Assembly: GCA_016839815.1 (NCBI GenBank)
Contig: JAEOTM010000070.1
Coordinates: 1 to 54,336, forward strand
Source: Candidatus Hodarchaeota archaeon
GTDB taxonomy: Archaea > Asgardarchaeota > Heimdallarchaeia > Hodarchaeales > Hodarchaeaceae
DNA length: 54,336 nt
Direction: 5' to 3'
Every line of letters starts with the position of its first letter. The first letter of the stretch is position 1. The notes below the pieces were generated by a model. That model saw only the letters and a list, made by a program, of their open reading frames with translations. It did not search any database and was not told the DNA's origin. The translations under genes and the position numbers were made by a program. Shown here piece after piece: positions 1 to 7,564 of this stretch.

Positions 1-1
1 C

Positions 2-919
2 ATATCAAATGCTGAAAAGGATTTCCGAAAGATTGTTGATAAAATAGATTCTATTGTAGGAAAAAGCTATAATAATGTATCTTCTTTGGTTGAAAAACAA
101 ATAAAAGGAATAGCTAAGGAAGCGTCAAAAACATATTCACAAGCTTGTAATTTTTTAAATATTAATAGAAAAAATCTTGGTAAACAGGATAGCAGATTGA
201 TTGAGGTTTCCAGTTCTTCAATGAAGAGTATTCAAAAATCGATTACACAAAGTTTTGAGAAAGATCCCTTCTTTGAGTTCAAAAATGTAGGTCGATATTA
301 TTTTTATGCAAAATATAGATCTTTACCAAATAATTTGCGTACAGATGTCTTAGATGCGCTCGTTTCCAAGAAAAATTATCCTTTTCTGAAGGAAGCCACA
401 TCAAAAATGACCACAACCTCTGATATCTTCCTTAGTTATGCAAAAGTTCTCGAAGCACATGCCTATGAACTGCTATCACACGTATTTAGTTCTTCAGGGA
501 GATTGGTAAGAAAAGACGTGTTTAAAACTGACCAAGATGTCAAAATTGTAATACAAAATGGAATACCTGTTCCAACACTCGAAATGGGGTACCTAACAAA
601 TGAAAGAGCTGTAAAATCATTGAAATCCTTATTTGGGAATAGAATAGTTGTGGAAACAGAAAAATCAGCAAATAATGCGATCTATCGAATCTTAACTGTG
701 GTTCCCAGCTTTAAAAGTGATTACAGTACTATGAAACAGTTTTGGGAAACTACAGATTGGACACTAAAAAATACCGTAATTACACTTAGTTGGTTTTCAT
801 TATTAGCTAAAAACAAATTCTACTTAGATCTCCTACGTTTTTCATCAGATCTCTATTCTTCTCGAGTGAGAGGATCCCTTGAAGAAATCTTTGACCAAAT
901 AGGTAAAGGAATGGTTTGA
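2..919 (+). CDS. hypothetical protein, 5' end outside window
   Basis: The reading frame is open from base 2, so the gene very probably begins upstream of the window; a TTG at 86 is the first in-window start-like codon but nothing marks it as a real start. About 305 residues are visible. The first 70 are helical and charged. The rest is mixed alpha/beta and soluble, with no membrane segment, no cysteine pairs and no nucleotide-binding motif. I do not recognise the family. It ends 49 bases before the HemK2-like methyltransferase on the same strand, so the two may be co-transcribed. Confidence refers to it being a real gene. Confidence 0.75.
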   Translation: MSNAEKDFRKIVDKIDSIVGKSYNNVSSLVEKQIKGIAKEASKTYSQACNFLNINRKNLGKQDSRLIEVSSSSMKSIQKSITQSFEKDPFFEFKNVGRYYFYAKYRSLPNNLRTDVLDALVSKKNYPFLKEATSKMTTTSDIFLSYAKVLEAHAYELLSHVFSSSGRLVRKDVFKTDQDVKIVIQNGIPVPTLEMGYLTNERAVKSLKSLFGNRIVVETEKSANNAIYRILTVVPSFKSDYSTMKQFWETTDWTLKNTVITLSWFSLLAKNKFYLDLLRFSSDLYSSRVRGSLEEIFDQIGKGMV

Positions 920-968
920 CTCTCCTAAAAATCTTCTAGTGATGTTGGAATAGCTCAGAGATAATGAA

Positions 969-1592
969 ATGAAACGAAGATTTTCAGTAAAGTCGTCGTT
1001 GGATGTTTATCCTCCTAGTGAAGACACTTGGTTTCTTACAGAGTTTTTAGTCAATTTCCTTTCTAGGTTTAAGGTTAATACTAAGCAAAAGAGAGTTATA
1101 TGTGAAATTGGAGTGGGTAGTGGATATATAATAATTTACTTGAGTTTAAATTTCTCACATTTGCGATTTTATGGAACAGATATTTCTCCTATCGCGCTTT
1201 CATTAAGTAAGGAGAATTTTCGCGATTGGATTCCTACAGGAAATTACTATTTGTGCTGTAGTCCTTATCTTAATTGCTTTAATCCCCAAAAATTTTTCCC
1301 AGACATAATTTATTTCAATCCACCCTATGTAAGTACGTCCTATGAAGAATACAATCAAACTAACTCAGTAATCACAAAATCTTGGGCCGGAGGACCGAGT
1401 GGAGTGATCCCCATAAGCTTATATTTAGATGAATTGACCAGATTTGAATTCAAACTTGCCTTTTTTCTTACATCATCACTAAATGAGAATAATATCGTTT
1501 TAACGAGAGAAGAGTTTAATATTAAGGAAGTGGCTAAGAAAAAGATAGAAAGCGAGCAATTAATAATATATCAAGTCACCCCAAGAGTGTAG
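969..1592 (+). CDS. HemK2/N6AMT1-like class I SAM-dependent methyltransferase
   Basis: A Rossmann-fold methyltransferase of the HemK2/Mtq2/N6AMT1 group, known in archaea and eukaryotes to methylate the glutamine of the GGQ loop of release factor aRF1/eRF1, usually with a Trm112 partner (family knowledge). Residues 12-22 carry the family opening VYPPSEDTWFL. Motif I with acidic E46 and a glycine-rich loop (EIGVGSG, 46-52) and acidic D71 would bind SAM. The catalytic NPPY is at 117-120 and a WAGGPSG segment follows near 139, typical of this group. Length (207 aa) fits the roughly 200-residue archaeal members. The ATG at 969 places the first motif at the expected distance. No Trm112 gene is visible in the window. 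Confidence 0.88.
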   Translation: MKRRFSVKSSLDVYPPSEDTWFLTEFLVNFLSRFKVNTKQKRVICEIGVGSGYIIIYLSLNFSHLRFYGTDISPIALSLSKENFRDWIPTGNYYLCCSPYLNCFNPQKFFPDIIYFNPPYVSTSYEEYNQTNSVITKSWAGGPSGVIPISLYLDELTRFEFKLAFFLTSSLNENNIVLTREEFNIKEVAKKKIESEQLIIYQVTPRV

Positions 1593-1605
1593 TATGTTAC
1601 TATTG

Positions 1606-2316
1606 TCAATTCCTTGTTAAATAATCAACAAGATTCTTCAATGACTCTTGAGAATCTTCTAAGTATAGAATTAACTTATCTGTTTCTTTCGGGGGAAGAT
1701 GAATTGGGAGAAGCTTTTTCCTATATTCCTCTCTTAATATTCGAAGAATTAGAACTTTCGGAATTTTAAGATCCAGCAATGAAGTATTGACTAATTTTTT
1801 CGGAACGGGAATTGCTATAACAGGTGGTCTGCTAAGAGGTAAATCCATCTTGGAATACAACTCATTTATGATCTGAAAAATATTATTTACGATGATAATC
1901 TGTCCAGGTTTTTGACCAGATAGATATTTCACAAATGGTGGAGCATATTGAGCCAATAATATTACTTGAAACTCACTTCCTGTAACATAAGACATTATAT
2001 TTTGAATAATCACAGGATCTTCATGGAGTATGATTACTTTCTTGGCATTGTGAAATCCGAGAGTTTCGTAAAGATTACGTTTTGCATATTCCTCTTTTGT
2101 TTCTTCATAAAGTACGTTTATACGTGTTTTCACTTCTTCTATCCAATTTAATTTAATATCAGATATTAAAGATACTTTGTTTTCCGCACCAAGCTGGATT
2201 AATTGCTCGATAAAAGCCTCTGTAAAATCATTACTCCCGAAAACATAAAAATCACTTTGTTGTTCCACAGCTTTTTCGGCGAACTTTCTGACTCTCCGTT
2301 TTTTAAAAAAACTCAT
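1606..2316 (-). CDS. soluble RCK/TrkA-N-like protein
   Basis: A soluble 236-residue protein with the layout of a regulator-of-K+-conductance unit. A Rossmann-like TrkA-N region covers about 20-155, opening with strand-loop FYVFGSND where the normal GxGxxG dinucleotide loop is degenerate. A small TrkA-C-like beta region covers about 165-236. It is clearly related to the C-terminal half of the upstream membrane protein: both contain an NLYE(T/I)LGF segment and an (I/L)LLxQY segment at equal spacing. Its ATG overlaps that gene's stop by one base (TAATG), so the pair is translationally coupled and probably forms one complex. The ligand is unknown; the weak glycine motif makes NAD binding doubtful. 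Confidence 0.75.
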   Translation of the reverse strand: MSFFKKRRVRKFAEKAVEQQSDFYVFGSNDFTEAFIEQLIQLGAENKVSLISDIKLNWIEEVKTRINVLYEETKEEYAKRNLYETLGFHNAKKVIILHEDPVIIQNIMSYVTGSEFQVILLAQYAPPFVKYLSGQKPGQIIIVNNIFQIINELYSKMDLPLSRPPVIAIPVPKKLVNTSLLDLKIPKVLILRILREEYRKKLLPIHLPPKETDKLILYLEDSQESLKNLVDYLTRN

Positions 2317-3551
2317 TAAACTTCCTCCTGTTCAAAATCTGTTTTTTGAGTCGAATCAAACTCTGAAGTTTGTTTCTCGTCCTCATAAGCCTCTAGATAT
2401 TTACCAAATTCAGGTTCTTTTGTCTGTCTTTCCTTTTTCTCTTTTTCCTTCTTTTTCTTATAAGGAAGTTCCGTTATGACCCTATTTGTACGTTTCATAT
2501 CAAAATTACTGTAGTAATATACAATAATTCTATCATCAGGAAGCATCTCCTCATTAGACTGAAGAAGCTCATCTCCTCTGCGAATCAAGATAACTTCCAT
2601 TTTTGGGATATCAAAGCTCATCATATCCCCAGTTTTTCCAACGTAAGTTCTTGGTACGTCTATCTCGGCAGTTTGGGGAAAATCAAAATCTAGGCTTAAT
2701 GATAGAACGAGACCTTGTACTGTAGCATCTAAATCTTCAATAAGAAATAAGTTTTCATCTTTAACTAAGTCACTAAATACAAAAGTTGGGGAATATTGCG
2801 ATAATAGTATTATTTCTACCTCTGGTTGAACTTGCCGGATATTCGTTAAAATATTTTGATTTAATTCAATACTTTCTGTAAGTATCATTATACGAGTGGC
2901 ATTCTTAAATCCAAGAATCTCATATAAATTCGGTTTTTCGAATTCTTTCATATCTTCTACAACATAAACATCAATAAAAGCTTTTAGTTTCCTGATCCAT
3001 AATAGATCGGAATCTGCGATTAGAGAAACACGCTCTTCGTATCCATATCTGTGAACCATCTCAAAGAGGAATTGTTCAGCGGGTTTTGAGCTACCAAATA
3101 TATATGTGACATCTTTCCGAGCATTGACCTTACCTCGATATTTGTTTATGGGAGATTTTATCATCATTCTGATTAGAATTGTTACAATCCCGATAATTGA
3201 GGCTGCCCAGCGGATAACTTCAGGGCTAGTTAGTGAATCGAGCATCCAACTTTGATAAGCAGAAATATCTGTAGAAGTGTCGAAGATAAGAAGGAATATT
3301 GGGAAGACAAAGAGTAGGATAAGAAGTAGGAAAATTACTATTAAGAGTACAGTTGAGAGAAGGATGATTAAATCTGTCATTGGAATGAAATACTTGATTT
3401 CACGATATACAACTCGTCTAAGATATTTTAAATCTGCCCGAACAGCTGTTAGATTAAATTTCAATTGACGAAGATTATCACCTAGTTTTCGTTTCTTTAA
3501 AGGAATTGGGGGAGATTCGGTATCAATTTGAGTAGCAGTCATGTTTTTCAC
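2316..3551 (-). CDS. membrane-anchored RCK (TrkA-N/TrkA-C-like) protein, channel-like without a recognisable selectivity filter
   Basis: 411 residues with two hydrophobic segments (about 59-91, very long, and 113-130), then a Rossmann-like TrkA-N region (about 145-280) and a TrkA-C-like region (about 290-355), then a charged tail. This is the order of two-TM potassium channels with RCK domains, and also resembles CASTOR/DMI1-type envelope channels. The stretch between the two membrane segments lacks any TVGYG-like filter, so potassium conduction cannot be claimed. The nucleotide loop reads YIFGSSKP instead of GxGxxG. Start is GTG 3551, with ATG 3542 four codons in as an equally plausible choice. 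It lies between an RHH regulator (11-base gap) and a soluble RCK paralogue (1-base overlap). Confidence 0.75.
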   Translation of the reverse strand: MKNMTATQIDTESPPIPLKKRKLGDNLRQLKFNLTAVRADLKYLRRVVYREIKYFIPMTDLIILLSTVLLIVIFLLLILLFVFPIFLLIFDTSTDISAYQSWMLDSLTSPEVIRWAASIIGIVTILIRMMIKSPINKYRGKVNARKDVTYIFGSSKPAEQFLFEMVHRYGYEERVSLIADSDLLWIRKLKAFIDVYVVEDMKEFEKPNLYEILGFKNATRIMILTESIELNQNILTNIRQVQPEVEIILLSQYSPTFVFSDLVKDENLFLIEDLDATVQGLVLSLSLDFDFPQTAEIDVPRTYVGKTGDMMSFDIPKMEVILIRRGDELLQSNEEMLPDDRIIVYYYSNFDMKRTNRVITELPYKKKKEKEKKERQTKEPEFGKYLEAYEDEKQTSEFDSTQKTDFEQEEV

Positions 3552-3562
3552 TTAATATCAAT

Positions 3563-3751
3563 TTATTCGTCATATTTCAAAGATGAGGGAGGTTTACCAT
3601 CTCTCCATTCGAGTTCATTCTTGAGAAGATCACGGATGGCTGTACGTATCGCTTCAGATCGGGAACTATAAACTCCTCCTCTAACTAATTCATCTAAATC
3701 TTCCAAAAATGATTTAGGAGCTTTAAAGCTTATTAACTTCACAAGTTTCAC
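3563..3751 (-). CDS. CopG/Arc-type ribbon-helix-helix regulator
   Basis: A 62-residue ribbon-helix-helix protein. The N-terminal strand (VKLISFKAP, residues 4-12) would pair with that of a second subunit to contact the DNA major groove. Helix A (SFLEDLDELVRGG) and helix B after the turn (SSRSEAIRTAIRDLL) match the archaeal CopG pattern, including the SRSEAIR capping segment. These proteins act as dimeric transcription regulators, often of their own operon (family knowledge). It is the first gene of a minus-strand set with the two RCK-like genes. The start is GTG at 3751; a second in-frame GTG three codons later is possible. Confidence 0.85.
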   Translation of the reverse strand: MKLVKLISFKAPKSFLEDLDELVRGGVYSSRSEAIRTAIRDLLKNELEWRDGKPPSSLKYDE

Positions 3752-4099
3752 ATCTGCTTTAGTAATTATCTGAATTAATCTAGTCAGAAATCAATTATTA
3801 TGGATTTAACCACTCTGAACTAATTGACAAACAAGAACTAAACACGATTCGAGTATTAAAATTGCTGGTATTTGAGGTTAAAATTCTTAGCTCAATGAAA
3901 ATAACTGAATAACTCATCTTACAAAATGCATCTTGGAATATCTAACAGCGTTTTGGAAAAAGTGTGATAAAACATAAAGACCAATATGAAGTAACCTCAA
4001 ATCTCTAGTCCTTTTCTTTTCTATTTGAAAGGAAAAACTGAAAAGTACAGAAATTCTGAAACATGTACTCATAAACAATATAACCCATAGGTGGATGAA
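3752..4099. other. intergenic region between divergent genes
   Basis: 348 bases of AT-rich DNA between the GTG start of the ribbon-helix-helix gene (minus) and the ATG of the coiled-coil gene (plus). It must hold two divergent promoters, but I could not single out a convincing TATA box for either. AGGTGG at 4089-4094 is the ribosome binding site for the plus-strand gene, five bases before ATG 4100. A 68-codon minus-strand open frame here looks spurious. Confidence 0.6.
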
Positions 4100-4501
4100 A
4101 TGGCTAATACAAAAGACCACGTGAACTCAGAAATGGAAGCTATTAAAACAAACGTTCAAGAAGCCTTTAAAAAGGTAGAGCCACTGATTTCTCAGTTAGA
4201 TACACTGATAACTGAGAAAAACGCCCTCAAAGAGCAAGTTGATGAGATTCAGAGAAAGTATGCCGATTTGGGAAATGAACTGTCTGAACTCCAAAAAAAG
4301 CTCAAAGACCAGAAAGTTGAATTTGAATCTCAAAAGCATACTACTGAGAATCGTATCGTTTCGTTACAACGTGAGGTTGATCTTCTAACCTCTGACAAAA
4401 AACAACTTTCAGATAAATTAAGCAAACAAAACGAAAGAATTGCCACACTTGAGTCTCAAAAAGAGGAATTACAACAATCTCTACGTGATCGTAGCGGTTG
4501 A
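4100..4501 (+). CDS. small coiled-coil protein
   Basis: 133 residues, almost entirely one charged helix with heptad-like hydrophobic spacing from about residue 15 to the end, rich in E, K, Q and L, without a globular domain, signal peptide or membrane segment. The start chosen is ATG 4100 because AGGTGG lies five bases upstream; an upstream GTG at 4091 would overlap that ribosome binding site. The closest description is a prefoldin- or tropomyosin-like coiled coil, but no family can be named. The phosphoesterase gene follows after 30 bases on the same strand. Confidence 0.75.
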   Translation: MANTKDHVNSEMEAIKTNVQEAFKKVEPLISQLDTLITEKNALKEQVDEIQRKYADLGNELSELQKKLKDQKVEFESQKHTTENRIVSLQREVDLLTSDKKQLSDKLSKQNERIATLESQKEELQQSLRDRSG

Positions 4502-4531
4502 ACAAGATATGGCACATCAGAGCGCAAAACA

Positions 4532-5269
4532 TTGAAAATTGCAATTATATCTGACATTCACGGAAATTTGGAAGCTTTAGAGGCTGTTATTAAGAATTTC
4601 CGAATTCATGGAAATTTGGATCACATTGTTTGTCTGGGAGATATTGTGGGTTATTATGCAAATCCTGTAGAATGTATAAATTTAATTATGAAGAATTGTG
4701 ATACAGTCATTCAAGGTAATCATGATTCAGCTATTACTTCTGTTAATTTCGAAAGAAGAGTGAAATGGTTTAATGAGACAGCTGTCCACTCTTTAAGATG
4801 GACACGTAAAGTATTACTAGAGGAAACCAATAAAGAACAGTTCCAATTTTTAAAACGATTAAGAACAAAAAAATTGCTGAAATTGAATAACATGAGTTTT
4901 CTATTTGTACATGGGACACCAGAAAAAAAATGGGAATATTTTCTCTATCCTTATTGGAATAATGAACCCTTAGACGAACAAAAAATTAGGTTGGACGAAT
5001 GGCTGAATCAGTGGAATTTTGTAGCCATAGGACATACACATTGGGCTTTTCAGTATGAGAAAAATAATCGTTATGTGGTTAATCCTGGTAGTGTAGGTCA
5101 ACCTAGAGATGAAAATCCAGATGCTAGCTATTGTCTAGTAGATGTCTCAGAAACACGATTGTATGTTCAAAATTTTCGCATAAAGTATGAAATCGAAAAG
5201 ACATGTAAGGCTTTAAAATCGGCTAAACTTGATGAATCTCTGTGTGTCAGACTATTTCTTGGTCAATGA
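4532..5269 (+). CDS. calcineurin-like metallophosphoesterase (YfcE/MJ0936-type)
   Basis: A 245-residue phosphoesterase of the calcineurin-like fold that uses two metal ions. The ligand motifs appear in order: DIHGN at the N-terminus (SDIHGN, 7-12), GDIVGY near 37, GNHD near 68, an LFVHGTP segment near 125, and GHTH near 168. The length and the arrangement NPGSVGQPRD after GHTH fit the MJ0936/YfcE group of small phosphodiesterases, whose physiological substrates are mostly unknown. The start must be TTG 4532: the frame opens only after the preceding gene's stop and no ATG or GTG precedes the first metal motif. It is the last gene before a 250-base gap ahead of gyrB. Confidence 0.9.
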   Translation: MKIAIISDIHGNLEALEAVIKNFRIHGNLDHIVCLGDIVGYYANPVECINLIMKNCDTVIQGNHDSAITSVNFERRVKWFNETAVHSLRWTRKVLLEETNKEQFQFLKRLRTKKLLKLNNMSFLFVHGTPEKKWEYFLYPYWNNEPLDEQKIRLDEWLNQWNFVAIGHTHWAFQYEKNNRYVVNPGSVGQPRDENPDASYCLVDVSETRLYVQNFRIKYEIEKTCKALKSAKLDESLCVRLFLGQ

Positions 5270-5402
5270 GCCTTGATTTACAGCTTGTAGGTATTATTTA
5301 AGAACAACACATATTTCTAGTAGGATGGCATTGTAAACTTTGTTTTAAAGGAGTTTCTATAGAGTAATTCGTCAATAAAAGGAGTGAATTCTTATAAGAA
5401 GA

Positions 5403-5410
5403 TTTAAATA
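5403..5410 (+). promoter_or_regulatory. TATA box candidate for the gyrB-led operon
   Basis: TTTAAATA at 5403-5410, preceded by purine-rich AAGAAGA (BRE-like), is the best archaeal promoter match in the 251 bases between the phosphoesterase and gyrB. Transcription would begin near 5433, leaving a leader of about 85 bases before the TTG start. No hairpin was verified in the leader. Confidence 0.5.
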
Positions 5411-5520
5411 GGGAGTTCTTCCTAGAATAATTGAGTTAAATATGATTTTGACTCAGTTCAAAAGAAATACACATTATTTTTGTGTATAATTTCATTTTTC
5501 AGGACTATCGGTGTTAAATT

Positions 5521-7542
5521 TTGTCAAGTGAATATGGTGCAAGTAGTATACAGGTTCTAGAAGGCCTTGAAGCGGTTCGTCGCCGTCCTGCTATGTATAT
5601 TGGAAGTATAGATGAGAATGGGCTTCATCATCTTGTCTGGGAAATTGTTGATAATTCAGTTGATGAAGCCATGGCTGGGTCTTGTGACCATATTAGTGTA
5701 ATACTGGGTCAAACAGAACATGGACAAGAATCAATTACTATTCAGGATAATGGTAGGGGAATACCTACAGAAATTCACCCCGATTATAACATCTCCTCCT
5801 TGGAACTCGTTACTACACGCCTACATTCAGGAGGGAAATTCGATCATGAGTCCTACAAAGTTAGTGGTGGTCTACATGGCGTTGGAATTGCAGTAGTAAA
5901 TGCCTTATCGCGATGGATGCAGGTGAAAGTAAAGAGAAATAACGTTGTACAGATGCAGGAGTACGTGAGAGGTGAGACAATATCTCATGGTGTTATTACT
6001 GTCGAAGAGGAATGGGAATACGAGAGTGGTACTCAAATTACTTTCATTCCAGATCCTGAAATTTTCGAGGTAACTCATATCGAGGTTCCAACGATTCGAA
6101 ATCGCTTACGGGAGTTAGCTTTTTTGAATAAAGGGCTTACGATTACACTTATTGATGATAGGAAGCAGGATACCCCTATTTCCGAACCACAAAGTGATAC
6201 ACGATTAGATGATACCCAAGATCTTTCAGATATGACCGAAACAGATGAAGAAGAGGTTCCGTCAAATAAATGGGTATTTCACTTTGATGGAGGGATTAAA
6301 GCTTATGTCGATCAGCTAGCAACTAACCGTGTTCATGATGATATTCCCTATTTTGATGAAACTGTAGAGAAAATGCAGGTAGAAGTGGCGCTTGCTTATG
6401 ATCGCTCTGAGCGAGATTTAATTAATACGTTTACCAATAATATTAATACAAGACATGGTGGAACTCATTTATCTGGTTTTAAATCTGGGTTAACAAGGGC
6501 ATTAAATGCCTATGTTTTGAAGAATGAACATTTAATTCGCAATACTCATCTGAAAAAAGGGCTTAAGGAAAAAAGATCCATTTTCACTGGAAATGACGTT
6601 CGTGAAGGATTAGTCGCAGTGGTTTCAGTAAAGATCATGAATCCTCAATTTGAAGGACAGACAAAAAGTAAATTAGGGAATAGTGAGGTAAAAGGGGTAG
6701 TGGAAAGCTGTGTATATGAAAATGTCCTTAGATTTTTTGATGAACATCCAGATAGCTCACGGAGTATAATAGAAAAATGTGAAGCTGCTGCTACACTCCG
6801 AATGAAATTTCGTCAAATACGTGAAGCAGTTAGAAAGACACAAGGGAAGGGTTCTGGAAAGTTAGTCGATTGTGCTGTTTCAGATCCCGCTAAACGCGAA
6901 CTTTTCCTTGTTGAAGGTGATTCAGCAGGGGGTAGCGCTATTGAGGGACGATTTAGCGAATTTCAGGCAATTTTACCGTTACGAGGAAAAGTTATTAATG
7001 TAGAAAAAGCCCGTTTGGAGAAGGCAATGAAGAACAAGGAAATTCTCGAAATTATACGGGCCATCGGGGCAAGTTATAAAGAACATTTTAAGATTGAGAA
7101 AGTTCGTTATCATAAAATTGTTCTTCTAATGGATGCTGATATTGATGGTCATCATATCGTCTGTCTGTTATTGACATTCTTTTTCAGATATATGCCTGAA
7201 TTAATTGATGAAGGCTATCTCTATATTGCTCAACCTCCATTATTCCGAGTTAAAAAAGGAAACAAGGAAGTTTATGTACTTTCAGAACAGGAAAGAGATG
7301 ATGTAATTCATTCATGGGGTGGAAAACCAGAGATTAGTCGGTTCAAAGGATTAGGGGAAATGAACCCAATTCAGCTCCGAGAAACTGTAATGGATCCTGA
7401 GAAAAGAACTTTACTTCAAGTGACTCGGAAAAATCTTATTGATGCAGAAAGAATGTTTGTTACGTTAATGGGCGAGGAAGTAGCACCTAGACGTGCGTTC
7501 ATTGAAACTCATGCCTTAGAAGTGGAAAATTTAGATATATAA
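5521..7542 (+). CDS. gyrB: DNA gyrase subunit B
   Basis: The ATPase subunit of DNA gyrase, which with GyrA introduces negative supercoils. The N-terminal GHKL ATPase shows RRRPAMYIGS, EIVDNSVDEA, DNGRGIP and GGLHGVGIAVVNALS. The transducer follows, then the TOPRIM domain with E465 in VEGDSAGGSA and D538, D540, D542 in DADIDG, and the C-terminal segment GRFKGLGEMNPIQL-like (here SRFKGLGEMNP). At 673 residues it is of the short bacterial type. An acidic insertion of about 40 residues (about 213-252, many D, E, T, S) sits in the transducer. The TTG start is forced by a TAA two codons upstream. gyrA follows 22 bases later. Gyrase in archaea is generally regarded as acquired from bacteria. Confidence 0.97.
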   Translation: MSSEYGASSIQVLEGLEAVRRRPAMYIGSIDENGLHHLVWEIVDNSVDEAMAGSCDHISVILGQTEHGQESITIQDNGRGIPTEIHPDYNISSLELVTTRLHSGGKFDHESYKVSGGLHGVGIAVVNALSRWMQVKVKRNNVVQMQEYVRGETISHGVITVEEEWEYESGTQITFIPDPEIFEVTHIEVPTIRNRLRELAFLNKGLTITLIDDRKQDTPISEPQSDTRLDDTQDLSDMTETDEEEVPSNKWVFHFDGGIKAYVDQLATNRVHDDIPYFDETVEKMQVEVALAYDRSERDLINTFTNNINTRHGGTHLSGFKSGLTRALNAYVLKNEHLIRNTHLKKGLKEKRSIFTGNDVREGLVAVVSVKIMNPQFEGQTKSKLGNSEVKGVVESCVYENVLRFFDEHPDSSRSIIEKCEAAATLRMKFRQIREAVRKTQGKGSGKLVDCAVSDPAKRELFLVEGDSAGGSAIEGRFSEFQAILPLRGKVINVEKARLEKAMKNKEILEIIRAIGASYKEHFKIEKVRYHKIVLLMDADIDGHHIVCLLLTFFFRYMPELIDEGYLYIAQPPLFRVKKGNKEVYVLSEQERDDVIHSWGGKPEISRFKGLGEMNPIQLRETVMDPEKRTLLQVTRKNLIDAERMFVTLMGEEVAPRRAFIETHALEVENLDI

Positions 7543-7564
7543 TTACTAGAGTGATGAATTTAAG

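Noticed and set aside
940..965. tRNA-like TAGCTCAG motif ahead of the HemK2-like gene
   Set aside because: The D-arm-like octamer is present, but no acceptor stem, anticodon arm or T-loop follows; the next bases are the start of a protein gene.
2316..3551. A conventional potassium channel
   Set aside because: RCK domains and two membrane segments are present, but no TVGYG-like filter or pore helix could be found between them.
3914..4120. 68-codon minus-strand open frame in the intergenic region
   Set aside because: Low-quality composition (F, S, H, I rich), it overlaps the ribosome site and start of the plus-strand coiled-coil gene, and has no promoter or neighbour support.
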